Assembly: GCF_026968045.1 (NCBI RefSeq)
Contig: NZ_JAPVBQ010000004.1
Coordinates: forward strand, 1-64,000
Direction: 5' to 3'
DNA: 64,000 nucleotides
DNA from: Modestobacter sp. VKM Ac-2977
GTDB lineage: Bacteria > Actinomycetota > Actinomycetes > Mycobacteriales > Geodermatophilaceae
Position 1 is the first letter of the stretch; every line of letters starts with the position of its first letter. Below the pieces are notes generated by a model. It was not told the DNA's origin. It worked only from the letters and a program-made list of their open reading frames with translations, and searched no databases. This document shows, piece after piece, positions 40,000 through 48,281 of the stretch. The translations under genes and the position numbers were made by a program.

Positions 40000-40734
40000 T
40001 CAGCCGGTGATGCCGCCGGTGTAGCCAGGTGGCGTCGGCGGGACGTAGTTCTGCTCGACCTGCTCCGGAGTGACGTTGTAGTAGGTGGTGCCGTTGGGGA
40101 CCGCGATCTGCGGCGGTTGAGGCGCCGGAGCGGGAGCGGGGGCGGGCGCGGGCGCGGGCGCAGGCGCCTGAGGTGCGGGGGCCTGGGGTGCGGGCGCCTG
40201 GGGTGCGGGCGCCTGGGATGCGGGCCGGGAGCCCGTCGAGGGCCGGGAGTTGCCGGTGGGCGAACCGGTCTGGGTCTGCGGCGGGGCCACGGTGGCGGCT
40301 TCGGCCTCGGCCTGCAGACGAGCAGCCTCAGCAGCCGCGGCGGCGTCGGCTTCGGCCTGGAGGCGGGCTGCGTCCGCGGCGGCAGCGGCGTCGGCTTCGG
40401 CCTGGGCTCGGGCTGCCTCCGCGGCAGCGCGGTCGTCGTCGGTTGCCGGGGACTCGGTGGTGCGCTCGACAGCGGACCGGTCCGTCCCGACGGTGGTGAC
40501 CGTCACGGGGCCGTCGTTGGCTCCGCGGGCCAGGAAGACGCCGACAGCGACACCGAGTACGGCGACGCAGGCGATGACGAGCGCGAGCCTGCTCTTGCCG
40601 TCCATGGTCCGGAGCGTGTGCAGGGCCTTCATGTGTCGTGTCCCCCGAGGCGGGTTGGTGGATGTGTCGTCGCTCTCGGTGTACGGATCGGCTCCGACAG
40701 GTGGGCTCTGGTCTACCTGGACGGGGTCAGTCAC
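40000..40734 (-). CDS. Ala/Glu/Pro-rich repetitive membrane protein
   Basis: A 244-residue protein of unknown family: about 45-residue N-terminus, one membrane helix (LALVIACVAVLGVAVGVFLARG), an Ala/Glu/Asp-rich heptad region made of repeats such as ARLQAEADAAAAAEA, then APAPQAPAPQ repeats and a C-terminal NGTTYYNVTPEQVEQNYV. The coiled-coil part suggests an oligomer facing outward. GTG at 40734 overlaps the end of the small frame before it (GTGACTGA); ATG at 40632 is a good alternative start and better fits a short cytoplasmic leader. Confidence 0.6.
   Translation of the reverse strand: MTDPVQVDQSPPVGADPYTESDDTSTNPPRGTRHMKALHTLRTMDGKSRLALVIACVAVLGVAVGVFLARGANDGPVTVTTVGTDRSAVERTTESPATDDDRAAAEAARAQAEADAAAAADAARLQAEADAAAAAEAARLQAEAEAATVAPPQTQTGSPTGNSRPSTGSRPASQAPAPQAPAPQAPAPQAPAPAPAPAPAPAPAPQPPQIAVPNGTTYYNVTPEQVEQNYVPPTPPGYTGGITG
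40166..40225. repeat. 15-base tandem repeat coding Gln-Ala-Pro-Ala-Pro
   Basis: Four 15-base units at 40166-40180, 40181-40195, 40196-40210 and 40211-40225 (consensus GCCTGGGGTGCGGGC), inside the gene for the Ala/Pro-rich membrane protein. Upstream, about 40310-40430, longer imperfect repeats encode the Ala/Glu heptads. Confidence 0.8.
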
Positions 40735-40963
40735 TGGAAATGGTGACGCCAGTGACCGACCCGTCGATGGGAGTGAGGGGGAGGGTCACGTCGACATCGA
40801 TCCGAGAGCCTGGGCGGGGGCTGGTGGCGGCGACCCGGTCGGTGTCCAGAAAGTCCTCCAGCGCGGCGGTCTGGCGGCCGAGGACGGCGTGAACCCGGCG
40901 TCCAGGAGCGCTGGACGGCCCCGGCGCAGACCCAGACGGCGGGTCCCAGTCACCGACGATCAG
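40727..40963 (-). CDS. Possible small protein between whiG and the repetitive membrane protein
   Basis: A 78-codon open frame with no ATG, GTG or TTG near its start, only a CTG overlapping the whiG stop as CTGA. It ends with TGA at 40727, overlapping the GTG of the next gene by 8 bases (GTGACTGA). The product [11 protein letters not shown]... with a C-terminal [22 protein letters not shown] stretch looks protein-like; its third-position GC (about 80 percent) is lower than the core genes but similar to the following gene. No ribosome site and no family; low confidence. Confidence 0.3.
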   Translation of the reverse strand: MIVGDWDPPSGSAPGPSSAPGRRVHAVLGRQTAALEDFLDTDRVAATSPRPGSRIDVDVTLPLTPIDGSVTGVTISSD

Positions 40964-41763
40964 GCGATGTCGGCCAGCTTGGTGCGCAGGTGCAGGACGG
41001 CCTTGGTGTGCAGCTGGCAGATCCGGCTCTCGGTCACCCCGAGGACCCGGCCGATGTCGGCCAGGGTCAGGCCCTCGAAGTAGTAGAGGCTGACGACGAC
41101 CTTCTCCCGCTCGGGGAGCTGCTCGACGGCGCGGGCGAGCAGCTGCCGGGCCTCACCGTGCTCGGCCATCGCCTGCGGGTCCAGCGCGCTGGTGTCCTTG
41201 AGCGTGTCACCCAGGCGGGGAGCGGAGCCGTCGTCGTCCACGAGCAGCTCGTCGAGGGCGACCACGTTGACCAGCGACAGCTGGCCGAGGAACTTGCGGA
41301 TCTCCTCGACGTCCATGTCCATCTCGTCGGCGACCTCTTCGTCGGTCGGGCTGCGCTGGAGCTTCGACTCCAGGGCCGCGACCGTCCGCTCGTACTGCCG
41401 GGCCTTCATCCGCACCGAGCGCGGGATCCAGTCGGTGGACCGGAGCTCGTCGATGATCGCGCCACGGATGCGGGCCATCGCGTAGCTCTCGAACTTGATC
41501 TCCCGTTCGGGCTCGAAGCGGGTGATCGCGTCGATCAGCCCGAACGTCCCGTAGGACACCAGGTCCGCCTGCTCCACGTGCGCCGGCAGGCCGCTGCCCA
41601 CCCGGCCGGCGACGTACTTGACCAGCGGCGCGTAGTGCAGGATCAGCCGGTCGCGCAGCCCGGTGTCCCGGTTCTCGACGTAGCGCGACCAGAGCTCGAT
41701 CACGTGGGCGTCGGGGTCCCCACTCACACCGACCTGCCGAACCGTCGCCTCAGACACCTGCAC
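40960..41763 (-). CDS. whiG: RNA polymerase sigma factor, WhiG/FliA family
   Basis: A 267-residue sigma-70 family factor of the WhiG/FliA group. Region 2 is [67 protein letters not shown] with the DWIPRSVR segment typical of the group; region 3 and region 4 ([43 protein letters not shown]) follow. In Streptomyces WhiG drives sporulation genes; in motile actinobacteria FliA drives flagellar genes. Gene order near rpsB-xerC-dprA matches Streptomyces whiG. GTG at 41763; a GTG two codons inside is possible. Confidence 0.9.
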   Translation of the reverse strand: MQVSEATVRQVGVSGDPDAHVIELWSRYVENRDTGLRDRLILHYAPLVKYVAGRVGSGLPAHVEQADLVSYGTFGLIDAITRFEPEREIKFESYAMARIRGAIIDELRSTDWIPRSVRMKARQYERTVAALESKLQRSPTDEEVADEMDMDVEEIRKFLGQLSLVNVVALDELLVDDDGSAPRLGDTLKDTSALDPQAMAEHGEARQLLARAVEQLPEREKVVVSLYYFEGLTLADIGRVLGVTESRICQLHTKAVLHLRTKLADIA

Positions 41764-41805
41764 TCCCCCGCTCGACCTCTGCTGTCCTGTGCACCGACGC
41801 CGTCC

Positions 41806-42765
41806 TCATGCCCGCGGATGAGCGCGAGCGTGGACCGCCCGGAGCCGCTCGACGGTCACGTGCGTGTAGACCTGCGTCGTCGCGAGGCTAGCGTGACCCA
41901 GCAGTTCCTGAACGCTGCGCAGGTCGGCGCCGCCCTCCAGCACGTGGGTGGCGGCCGAGTGCCGCAGCCCGTGCGGGCCGATGTCCGGGGTGCCCGGCGC
42001 GGCGGCGACCGCCGCGTGCACGACCCGGCGGGCCTCCCGCGGGTCCAGCCGGCCGCCGCGCACGCCGAGGAGGAGCGCCGGTCCACTGCTCCCCGTGGCG
42101 AGCACCGGACGGCCCTGCCCCAGCCATGCCTCCAGGGCGTCGGCCGCCGGGGCGCCGAACGGCACGCTGCGCTCCTTGCGGCCCTTGCCCAGCACCCGCA
42201 GCAGCCGGCGCCCGCGGTCGACGTCGTCGACGTCCAGCCCGACGAGCTCGCCGACCCGCACCCCGCTGGCGTAGAGCAGCTCGACGACGAGCACGTTGCG
42301 CAGCCGCAGCGCCGCGTCGGCCGGGGTCTCCTCCTCGGCCGGCGGGCGCGCCGCCTCCTCGAGCACCGCGCGGGCCTGGTCGGCGCCCAGCACCCCGGGC
42401 AGTGTGCGGTGCGCGCGTGGGCTGGCCAGCCGCAGCCCGACGTCCTCGGCGACCTGACCGCTGCGGCGCAGGTGGGCGGTGAACGAGCGTGACGACGCGG
42501 CCCGCCGGGCGGTGGTGGACCGGCTGTCCCCCCGGGTCCGTCCCTGGGCCAACCAGCTGCGCAGGGTGGCGAGGTCCAGGTCGGCGACCGTGCGACCACT
42601 ACGCCGGACCAGGTGGTCCAGCAGCGAGACGACGTCCCCGACGTAGGCGCGGACGGTGTGCTCCGACAGGTCCCGCTGGAGCCGCAGGTGCTCCTCCCAG
42701 CCCGCCAGCGACTCGGCGAGCGCCGGCGGGAGCGCGGCGCGCAGCTCTGCGGTCCCGGTGGCCAT
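41806..42765 (-). CDS. xerC: Tyrosine recombinase XerC
   Basis: Resolves chromosome dimers at dif with XerD. The 319-residue protein has a SAM-like N-terminal core-binding domain ([17 protein letters not shown]) and the catalytic domain with Arg in [14 protein letters not shown], Lys in [11 protein letters not shown], His/Arg in [12 protein letters not shown], and His and Tyr in [14 protein letters not shown]. Full length and with normal order after dprA; the ATG at 42765 is the start. No attachment site or phage gene nearby. Confidence 0.94.
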   Translation of the reverse strand: MATGTAELRAALPPALAESLAGWEEHLRLQRDLSEHTVRAYVGDVVSLLDHLVRRSGRTVADLDLATLRSWLAQGRTRGDSRSTTARRAASSRSFTAHLRRSGQVAEDVGLRLASPRAHRTLPGVLGADQARAVLEEAARPPAEEETPADAALRLRNVLVVELLYASGVRVGELVGLDVDDVDRGRRLLRVLGKGRKERSVPFGAPAADALEAWLGQGRPVLATGSSGPALLLGVRGGRLDPREARRVVHAAVAAAPGTPDIGPHGLRHSAATHVLEGGADLRSVQELLGHASLATTQVYTHVTVERLRAVHARAHPRA

Positions 42766-42847
42766 GGGCGCAGCGTCCGTCGGCGAGGCGGGCCGGTCAA
42801 CCGGGCGCGCCGCAGACCGGGCACCGCGGTCATCCACCCGTCAGGGG

Positions 42848-44053
42848 TCACCGAGCCGGCTGGCGCTCCCTGGGCGGCCGCCGGACCCGCCAGCCGGTGC
42901 CGGTCCACTCGACGAGGTCGGCGAGCTCGAGGGCCGGCAGCACCCGCAGCACGTCGACCACCGAGCACCCGGCGACCGCAGCCAGCCGCTCCGGCGGCAC
43001 TCCCACCCGGACCGGGCAGGCGTCCAGCACCCGCCGGGCGACGTCGGACAGCGAGTCACCAGGCTCGGTCGCCCGCTCCACCGGCGGCGCCAGGTCCTCC
43101 CCCAGCCTGCCGACCGCCTCCAGCACCTCGGCTGCCGAGGTCACCAGCGCCACGCCGTGCTCGCGGTCCCGGAGCAGCTGGTGACACCCCACCGACATGG
43201 CGCTGGTGACCGGGCCGGGGACGGCCATCACCGCCTTGCCGAGCTCGCGCGCCCGGTTGGCGGTGGCCTGCGCGCCGGAGCGGGCAGCCGCTTCGACCAC
43301 CACGGTGCCCTGCGTCAGTGCCGCGATCAGCCGGTTGCGCACCAGGAAGCGGTGCCGCAGCGGCGCGCACCCGGGCGGCCACTCGCTGACCAGCAGCCCC
43401 TCGTCGAGCACCCGGGCGAACAACGCCGAGTGCGCACCTGGGTAGACGCGGTCGACCCCGCACGCCAGGACGGCGACGGTCGGTGCCCCGGCGGCCAGCG
43501 CACCCCGGTGCGCTGCGGCGTCGATCCCGAAGGCGCCCCCCGAGACGGTCGTCCAGCCCCGTTCCCCCAGCCCGTGCGCCAGCTCACCGGCGACGTGCTC
43601 GCCGTAGGCCGTCGAAGCCCGCGATCCGACCAGCGCGACGGAGCGGTCGACCAACCCGGTCAGCGACGCCGCCCCGCGCACCCACAACGCCAGCGGCGGC
43701 ACCAACGTGAGCGTGCGGTTCGGCCGCCGACCGTCCACCAGCCCTCGCCCGTCCTCGGTGGCGAGGGCCAGTGAGTGCAGCGGCAGCACCGGCCACTCCG
43801 GGTCCTCGGGCGTCACCAGCCGGCCCCCACACCGTTCCACCCGCCGCAGGTCCTCGACGCTGGCGTCCTCTCCCGCCCGGGCACCGGCCACCGCCTGCAC
43901 CTCGGCCGGGGCGGTGCCCGCCCGCAGCGCAGCGGCAGCCGCCACCGGGCCGGCGTCCTCCACGAACCGCCACACCGCGACCGACCCCGGCTCCAGCGCC
44001 CGGGACAACCACGCGCGCGCCCGCCGCACCTCGGGGTCGACACCCTCGCTCAT
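42848..44053 (-). CDS. dprA: DNA-processing protein DprA
   Basis: Binds incoming single-stranded DNA and loads RecA; also present in non-competent actinobacteria. The 401-residue protein has an N-terminal helical part, the Rossmann domain with VALVGSRASTAYG (about 149), SGGAFGIDAAAHRGAL, EWPPG and a C-terminal winged helix (PERLAAVAGCSVVDVLRVLPALELADLV). The ATG overlaps the comM stop as ATGA. Normal comM-dprA-xerC order. Confidence 0.94.
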   Translation of the reverse strand: MSEGVDPEVRRARAWLSRALEPGSVAVWRFVEDAGPVAAAAALRAGTAPAEVQAVAGARAGEDASVEDLRRVERCGGRLVTPEDPEWPVLPLHSLALATEDGRGLVDGRRPNRTLTLVPPLALWVRGAASLTGLVDRSVALVGSRASTAYGEHVAGELAHGLGERGWTTVSGGAFGIDAAAHRGALAAGAPTVAVLACGVDRVYPGAHSALFARVLDEGLLVSEWPPGCAPLRHRFLVRNRLIAALTQGTVVVEAAARSGAQATANRARELGKAVMAVPGPVTSAMSVGCHQLLRDREHGVALVTSAAEVLEAVGRLGEDLAPPVERATEPGDSLSDVARRVLDACPVRVGVPPERLAAVAGCSVVDVLRVLPALELADLVEWTGTGWRVRRPPRERQPAR

Positions 44054-45570
44054 GCCGCGGCCCGCTGCAGGCGCATGCCCAGCGCCTCGTCCACCTGGTC
44101 GGCGCCGGGCACGACCAGGCCCTCGAGGTCGGCCAACGTCCAGGCGACGCGCACCACCCGGTCGAAACCGCGCACCGACAGCGAGCCACGCTCCAGGGCC
44201 CGCTCCGCCAGTGCGAGCGCCGCGCGCGGCACCGGCCAGCGCTCCCGCAGCAGCCGCCCCGGCACCTCGCTGTTGAGCGCCAGGCCGCTGCCGGCCAGCC
44301 GTTCGGCCGCCACCGCCCGCGCGGCCCGCACCCGTGCCGCGACCACCGCGGTCGACTCCGGGGTGCCCAGGCCGTCCAGCCAGGCGGCCCGGGTCACCGG
44401 CGGCAGGGTGACCCGCAGGTCGATCCGGTCCAGCAGCGGCCCGGACAGCCGCGACTGGTAGCGCCGCCGTTCCAGGGCGCTGCAGGTGCAGGCCGTGTCA
44501 CCGGCCGCACTCGCGCAGGGGCAGGGGTTGGCGGCCAGCACGAGCTGTGCCCGGCACGGGAAGGTCGCCGACCCGTTGGCCCGGTGGATGGTCACCGCAC
44601 CGCGTTCCAGTGGCTGGCGCAGCGTGTCGAGCACGGCCCGGGGGAACTCCGGCGCCTCGTCGAGGAACAGCACCCCGCGATGGGCACGGCACAACGCTCC
44701 GGGACGGATCTGGCCCGAGCCGCCGCCGACCAGGGCGGCCATGGTCGCCGAGTGGTGCGGCGCCTCGAACGTCGGCCGGGTCACCAGCGGTGCACCGGGC
44801 GGGAGGGTGCCGGCGATGGAGGCGATGGCGGTCACCTCCAGGGCGGCCTGCTCGTCCAGCGGGGGCAACAGCCCGGGCAGCCGTTCGGCGAGCATGGTCT
44901 TGCCGGCGCCCGGCGGCCCGCTCAGGAACAGGTGGTGGCCACCGGCGGCGGCCACCTCGACCGCCCGGCGTCCCGCGGCCTGCCCCACCACGTCGGCCAG
45001 GTCGGGCCCCGGTGGCGCCGGGGCGGCCTCCGCCCGGACGTGCGGAGAGAGCAGGGCCTTCCCGGCGAGGTGGGCCACCACCTGACGGAGGCTCCCGGCC
45101 GCGAGTACGGCGATGCCCTCCACGAGCCCGGCCTCCTCGGCGTTCTCCTCCGGCACCACCACCTCGCGGTGGCCGGCCCGCGCGGCCGCCAGCACGGCCG
45201 GCAGCACCCCACGGACGGCCCGTAGGGACCCGTCGAGCCCGAGCTCCCCCAGCAGCACCAGCTCCCGGACGGCGGCCGCCGGCACCACCCGGGCGCCGGC
45301 GAGCACGGCGACGGCCAGGGCCAGGTCGAACCCACTGCCCTGCTTGGGCATGGCCGCCGGCGACAGCCCGATGGTCACCCGGCGCAGCGGGAACTCATGG
45401 CCGCTGTTGAGCAGCGCGGCCCGCACCCGGTCCACCGACTGGCGCACGACGGCGTCGGGCAGCCCGACCAGCGCCACGGTCGGCACCCCGGGCGCCAGGT
45501 CGACCTCCACCTCCACCATCGCCCCCTGGACGCCGGCCAACCCCACCGACCAGGTCTGCGCGAGCGCCAT
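44050..45570 (-). CDS. comM: YifB/ComM family Mg-chelatase-like AAA+ ATPase
   Basis: Helps branch migration in natural transformation where studied. The 506-residue protein has an N-terminal Lon-like domain (VEVEVDLAPGVPTVALVGLPDAVVRQSVDRVRAAL), the AAA+ Walker A GPPGAGKTMLAERLPGLLPP, Walker B region LFLDEAPEFPRAVLD, the CPCASAAGDTACTCS cysteine motif and the C-terminal YifB domain. ATG at 45570 shares a base with the yraN stop (TGATG). Confidence 0.94.
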   Translation of the reverse strand: MALAQTWSVGLAGVQGAMVEVEVDLAPGVPTVALVGLPDAVVRQSVDRVRAALLNSGHEFPLRRVTIGLSPAAMPKQGSGFDLALAVAVLAGARVVPAAAVRELVLLGELGLDGSLRAVRGVLPAVLAAARAGHREVVVPEENAEEAGLVEGIAVLAAGSLRQVVAHLAGKALLSPHVRAEAAPAPPGPDLADVVGQAAGRRAVEVAAAGGHHLFLSGPPGAGKTMLAERLPGLLPPLDEQAALEVTAIASIAGTLPPGAPLVTRPTFEAPHHSATMAALVGGGSGQIRPGALCRAHRGVLFLDEAPEFPRAVLDTLRQPLERGAVTIHRANGSATFPCRAQLVLAANPCPCASAAGDTACTCSALERRRYQSRLSGPLLDRIDLRVTLPPVTRAAWLDGLGTPESTAVVAARVRAARAVAAERLAGSGLALNSEVPGRLLRERWPVPRAALALAERALERGSLSVRGFDRVVRVAWTLADLEGLVVPGADQVDEALGMRLQRAAA

Positions 45571-45950
45571 CAGAACGCGTTCCGCAGGTGCGTCACCCGG
45601 GCCGGCCCGGACGACGGCACGTACACCCCGACGACGTCGAAGCGCAGGTCCGGGGCGTGCTGGTCGTGCGCCGCCAGCCAGGCACGGGCCAGCGACCGCA
45701 GCCGGCGGCGCTTGCTCGCGGTCACCGCCTCGGCCGGGTGCCCGAACCCGGTGCCGGTGCGCGTCTTCACCTCGCAGAAGACCAACGCCCGGCCGTCCCG
45801 GGCGACGACGTCGAGCTCACCGTCGCGGCAGCGCCAGTTGCGATCGAGGACCTGGAGGCCGGCGTCGGTCAGCGCCCGGACGGCGACCCGTTCGCCGTAG
45901 GCACCGAGAGCGGCGCGGTGGCCGGGCGGGGACTTCTGCGGATTCGGCAC
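45570..45950 (-). CDS. yraN: UPF0102 family YraN-like nuclease-fold protein
   Basis: A 126-residue protein with the UPF0102 endonuclease-like motifs ERVAVRALTDAGLQVLDRNWRCRDGELDVVARDG (E/D metal residues) and LVFCEVKTRTG. Unknown role, possibly Holliday-junction or nucleic-acid processing. First gene of the yraN-comM-dprA-xerC series; ends one base into comM. ATG at 45950. Confidence 0.9.
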   Translation of the reverse strand: MPNPQKSPPGHRAALGAYGERVAVRALTDAGLQVLDRNWRCRDGELDVVARDGRALVFCEVKTRTGTGFGHPAEAVTASKRRRLRSLARAWLAAHDQHAPDLRFDVVGVYVPSSGPARVTHLRNAF

Positions 45951-46078
45951 CCGTCGACCGTCGCCGTCGGGAGGTCTGCGGGGCCAGGGCCCCGGCCGGG
46001 TTGTGGACGGACGGCCGCGCTGTGGACGGCGGCCGGCGGACCCGCCTCAGTGCCGGCCAGGGTGACCGGCGACCGGGA

Positions 46079-46399
46079 TCAGGGCAGCCGCGGGTTGTCC
46101 GGCAGCTCCAGGTCGGGCTTGTCCAGCTCTTCCACGTTGACGTCCTTGAACGTCACCACCCGGACGTTCTTCACGAACCGGGCAGGGCGGTACATGTCCC
46201 ACACCCAGGCGTCGGAGAGGGTGAGCTCGAAGAACACCTCTCCCCCGGCGTCACGCACCTGGAGGTCGACGCTGTTGGCCAGGTAGAAGCGCCGCTCGGT
46301 CTCCACGACGTAGGAGAACTGCCGGACGATGTCCTTGTACTCGCGATAGAGCTGCAGCTCCATCTCGGTCTCGTACTTCTCGAGGTCCTCGGTGCTCAT
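46079..46399 (-). CDS. DUF2469 protein
   Basis: A 106-residue actinobacterial protein found next to rnhB (Rv2901c). Family features are MSTEDLEKYETEMELQLYREYKDIVRQFSYVVETERRFYLAN and EVFFELTLSDAWVWDMYRPARFVKNVRVVTFKDVNVEEL. It is highly conserved but has no known function. ATG overlaps the rnhB stop as ATGA. Confidence 0.93.
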   Translation of the reverse strand: MSTEDLEKYETEMELQLYREYKDIVRQFSYVVETERRFYLANSVDLQVRDAGGEVFFELTLSDAWVWDMYRPARFVKNVRVVTFKDVNVEELDKPDLELPDNPRLP

Positions 46400-47160
46400 C
46401 GCGCGTGCTCCATCGGTGCCGGGGACATCAGTGCCGCAGCCGGGGTTCCGGGCGGCACCGGTCCATCATCGTGCATGGCCGCTGCTCCCGGCAGGGGTGG
46501 CGTCCGCGCGGCGTGTGCGGCCCGGGCCCGGGCGACGTTGACGAAGCGCATCCGGTGTTCCGGGCACGGCCCGTGCTCGTCGAGGGCGGCGCTGTGCGCG
46601 TCGGTGATGTAGCCCTTGTGCTCGGCGAACCCGTACTGCGGGAAGCGTCCGTCCAGCTCCAGCATCGTCCGGTCCCGGGTGACCTTGGCCAGCACCGAGG
46701 CGGCCGCCACACAGGCCGCGACCCGGTCGCCCTTCCACACCGCGAGGGAGGGCTGCGACAGGCCGCTGACCGGGAAGCCGTCGGTGAGCACGTAGTCGGG
46801 GCACGGGTCGAGCACCCGGACAGCGCGACGCAGCGCCTCGATGTTGGTCACGTGCATGCCGCGCGCGTCGAGCTCCCCGACGGGGATCGCGACCACCGAC
46901 CAGCAGACCGCCCGGTCGACGACCTCGGCGTAGACCTCGTCCCGGGTGGCGGCGGTGAGCAGCTTGGAGTCGGCCAGCCCGGGCACCCGCCCGCGGCGTC
47001 CGGCGGGGAGCACGCACGCGGCGGCCACGAGCGGGCCGGCGCAGGCGCCCCGCCCGGCCTCGTCCGCCCCGGCTATGGCGGCGAACCCCCGGCGGCGGAG
47101 CGAGCGCTCCATCACCCAGAGCTCGTCGGTGGGGTCTGCAGCACCAGGTCGAACGGCCAT
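46396..47160 (-). CDS. rnhB: Ribonuclease HII
   Basis: Removes ribonucleotides from DNA and RNA-DNA hybrids. The 254-residue protein has the active-site motifs IAGADEAGRGACAGPLVAAACVLP, LADSKLL, HVTNIEALRRAV, DYVLTDGFPVSGL and KVTRDRTMLELD. ATG at 47160. Downstream overlap with DUF2469 by ATGA. A 30-residue Pro/Ala tail is extra. Confidence 0.96.
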   Translation of the reverse strand: MAVRPGAADPTDELWVMERSLRRRGFAAIAGADEAGRGACAGPLVAAACVLPAGRRGRVPGLADSKLLTAATRDEVYAEVVDRAVCWSVVAIPVGELDARGMHVTNIEALRRAVRVLDPCPDYVLTDGFPVSGLSQPSLAVWKGDRVAACVAAASVLAKVTRDRTMLELDGRFPQYGFAEHKGYITDAHSAALDEHGPCPEHRMRFVNVARARAAHAARTPPLPGAAAMHDDGPVPPGTPAAALMSPAPMEHAR

Positions 47161-47242
47161 CGCCTGCCGACCCTACGTCGCCGCCCCGGACCCGCCAGAG
47201 CACCCGGTGGGTCCGCGTCCGATCGCACCCCGGGACGCACCA

Positions 47243-47377
47243 CGAGCCGGTCCCTGGGGGAACAGGGACCGGCTCGGGGCGGCTGGTCAGCGGCGCGGAC
47301 GCCGATCCGACCGGCGCGCCGGAGCGGAGCCCGCTCCGGCGGTCCATCCGGTCCGCGCAGCCGTGGGCGCGCGGACC
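47243..47377. terminator. Cluster of three hairpins downstream of the LuxR-type gene
   Basis: Three perfect stems in the 235-base gap between the LuxR-type gene and rnhB: 14 bp with 6-base loop (47243-47256 with 47263-47276, CGAGCCGGTCCCTG), 9 bp (47318-47326 with 47332-47340, GCCGGAGCG), and 9 bp (47350-47358 with 47369-47377, GGTCCGCGC). They should stop or stabilise the regulator message; three in a row is more than a normal terminator needs. Confidence 0.65.
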
Positions 47378-47395
47378 GTGGTCGTGGCTGCCGGG

Positions 47396-48100
47396 TCAGG
47401 CGTCGGCAGACGTGAGGGCGTGGGCGCCGCAGCTGCAGCCGGGGTTGCGTGCCGAGAGCACCAGGGAGACGGCGTGTGCCCGGTCGCGGGCGCCCAGCTT
47501 GCGCAGGATCGCCTTCACGTGGGACTTCACGGTGTCCTCGGAGATGAACAGGTTCTTCCCGATCGCCCGGTTCGACTGGCCCTGGAGCAGCTCGTCGAGC
47601 ACGTCGGACTCCCGGCGGGTCAGCGGCACCTCCGGGGTCAGCTCCCGCGACACCGGCTCCGCCGAGCCCTCCCCGCGACGGATCTGCGGGTCGACCACGG
47701 TCCGCCCGGCCCGCGCGGCGAGCACGGCCCAGCCCAGCAGCGTCGGGGAGGTGTTCATCAGCAGGTAGCTGCGCACCCCGGCGGCCAGCGCCTCGTTCAC
47801 CACACCCGGGTCCTCCGACGTCGCCAGCGCCACCACGGCCAGCTGCGGGAACCGGCGACGCAGGTCCCGCACCGCGTTCAGGGTCGCGGCCCGGCCGGTG
47901 CCCAGCTCCACCACCACCGCGTCCGGCCGAGCCGACTCCGCCAGGGTCAGCGCGCGGCGCGGCTCCCCCGGGGTGCCCACCGCCTGCATGCCGGCGGTCT
48001 CGTTGATCATGCCGACCAACCCACGGCGCAGGACCGGGGCGTCGGCGAGGATCAGGACGCGGGTGACGCCGCGAGGGGTGCTCGCCATCGGGGTAGACAC
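47396..48100 (-). CDS. Atypical LuxR/NarL-type response regulator with degenerate receiver
   Basis: A 234-residue regulator: receiver-like domain (about 12-135), linker and LuxR helix-turn-helix (LTRRESDVLDELLQGQSNRAIGKNLFISEDTVKSHVKAILRKLG, about 160-203). The receiver lacks the phospho-acceptor: PDAVVVELGTG has Glu65 where the family has Asp, and SYLLMNTSP has Met115 instead of the conserved Lys; one acidic residue (Asp20) remains. So it probably does not respond to a kinase in the normal way and no histidine kinase gene is adjacent. The C-terminus ends NPGCSCGAHA with a CxC pair, a possible metal or redox site. GTG at 48100 has GGAGAG upstream. Not seen in the mycobacterial order at this point. 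Confidence 0.85.
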   Translation of the reverse strand: MSTPMASTPRGVTRVLILADAPVLRRGLVGMINETAGMQAVGTPGEPRRALTLAESARPDAVVVELGTGRAATLNAVRDLRRRFPQLAVVALATSEDPGVVNEALAAGVRSYLLMNTSPTLLGWAVLAARAGRTVVDPQIRRGEGSAEPVSRELTPEVPLTRRESDVLDELLQGQSNRAIGKNLFISEDTVKSHVKAILRKLGARDRAHAVSLVLSARNPGCSCGAHALTSADA

Positions 48101-48281
48101 AGCTGACTCTCCGTTCAAGGTCCGGTGACTCTCTGCTTGTCCATCGGACGAGTGAACGGAGTGCTTGAACAACTTCTCGGGGAGTCTGCGCCAATCGCGC
48201 ACAGATCATGCCGAACGCGGCAGGACAGCCGGGGGTGTTGCTCCGGCGCGGCGGTTCGACGACCACGACCCGAGCCCCGGG

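Noticed and set aside
40774-40953. A GTG-started frame of about 58 codons after whiG
   Set aside because: It is Arg/Pro-rich with no good pattern and competes with the more protein-like frame from CTG 40963.
41806-42765. Tyrosine recombinase as an integrase of a mobile element
   Set aside because: Sequence and gene order (whiG-xerC-dprA-comM) fit the housekeeping XerC; no attachment site, tRNA or phage gene is near.
42848-45570. dprA and comM as evidence of a natural competence island
   Set aside because: Both are widespread housekeeping-linked genes in actinobacteria; no DNA uptake machinery is in the window.
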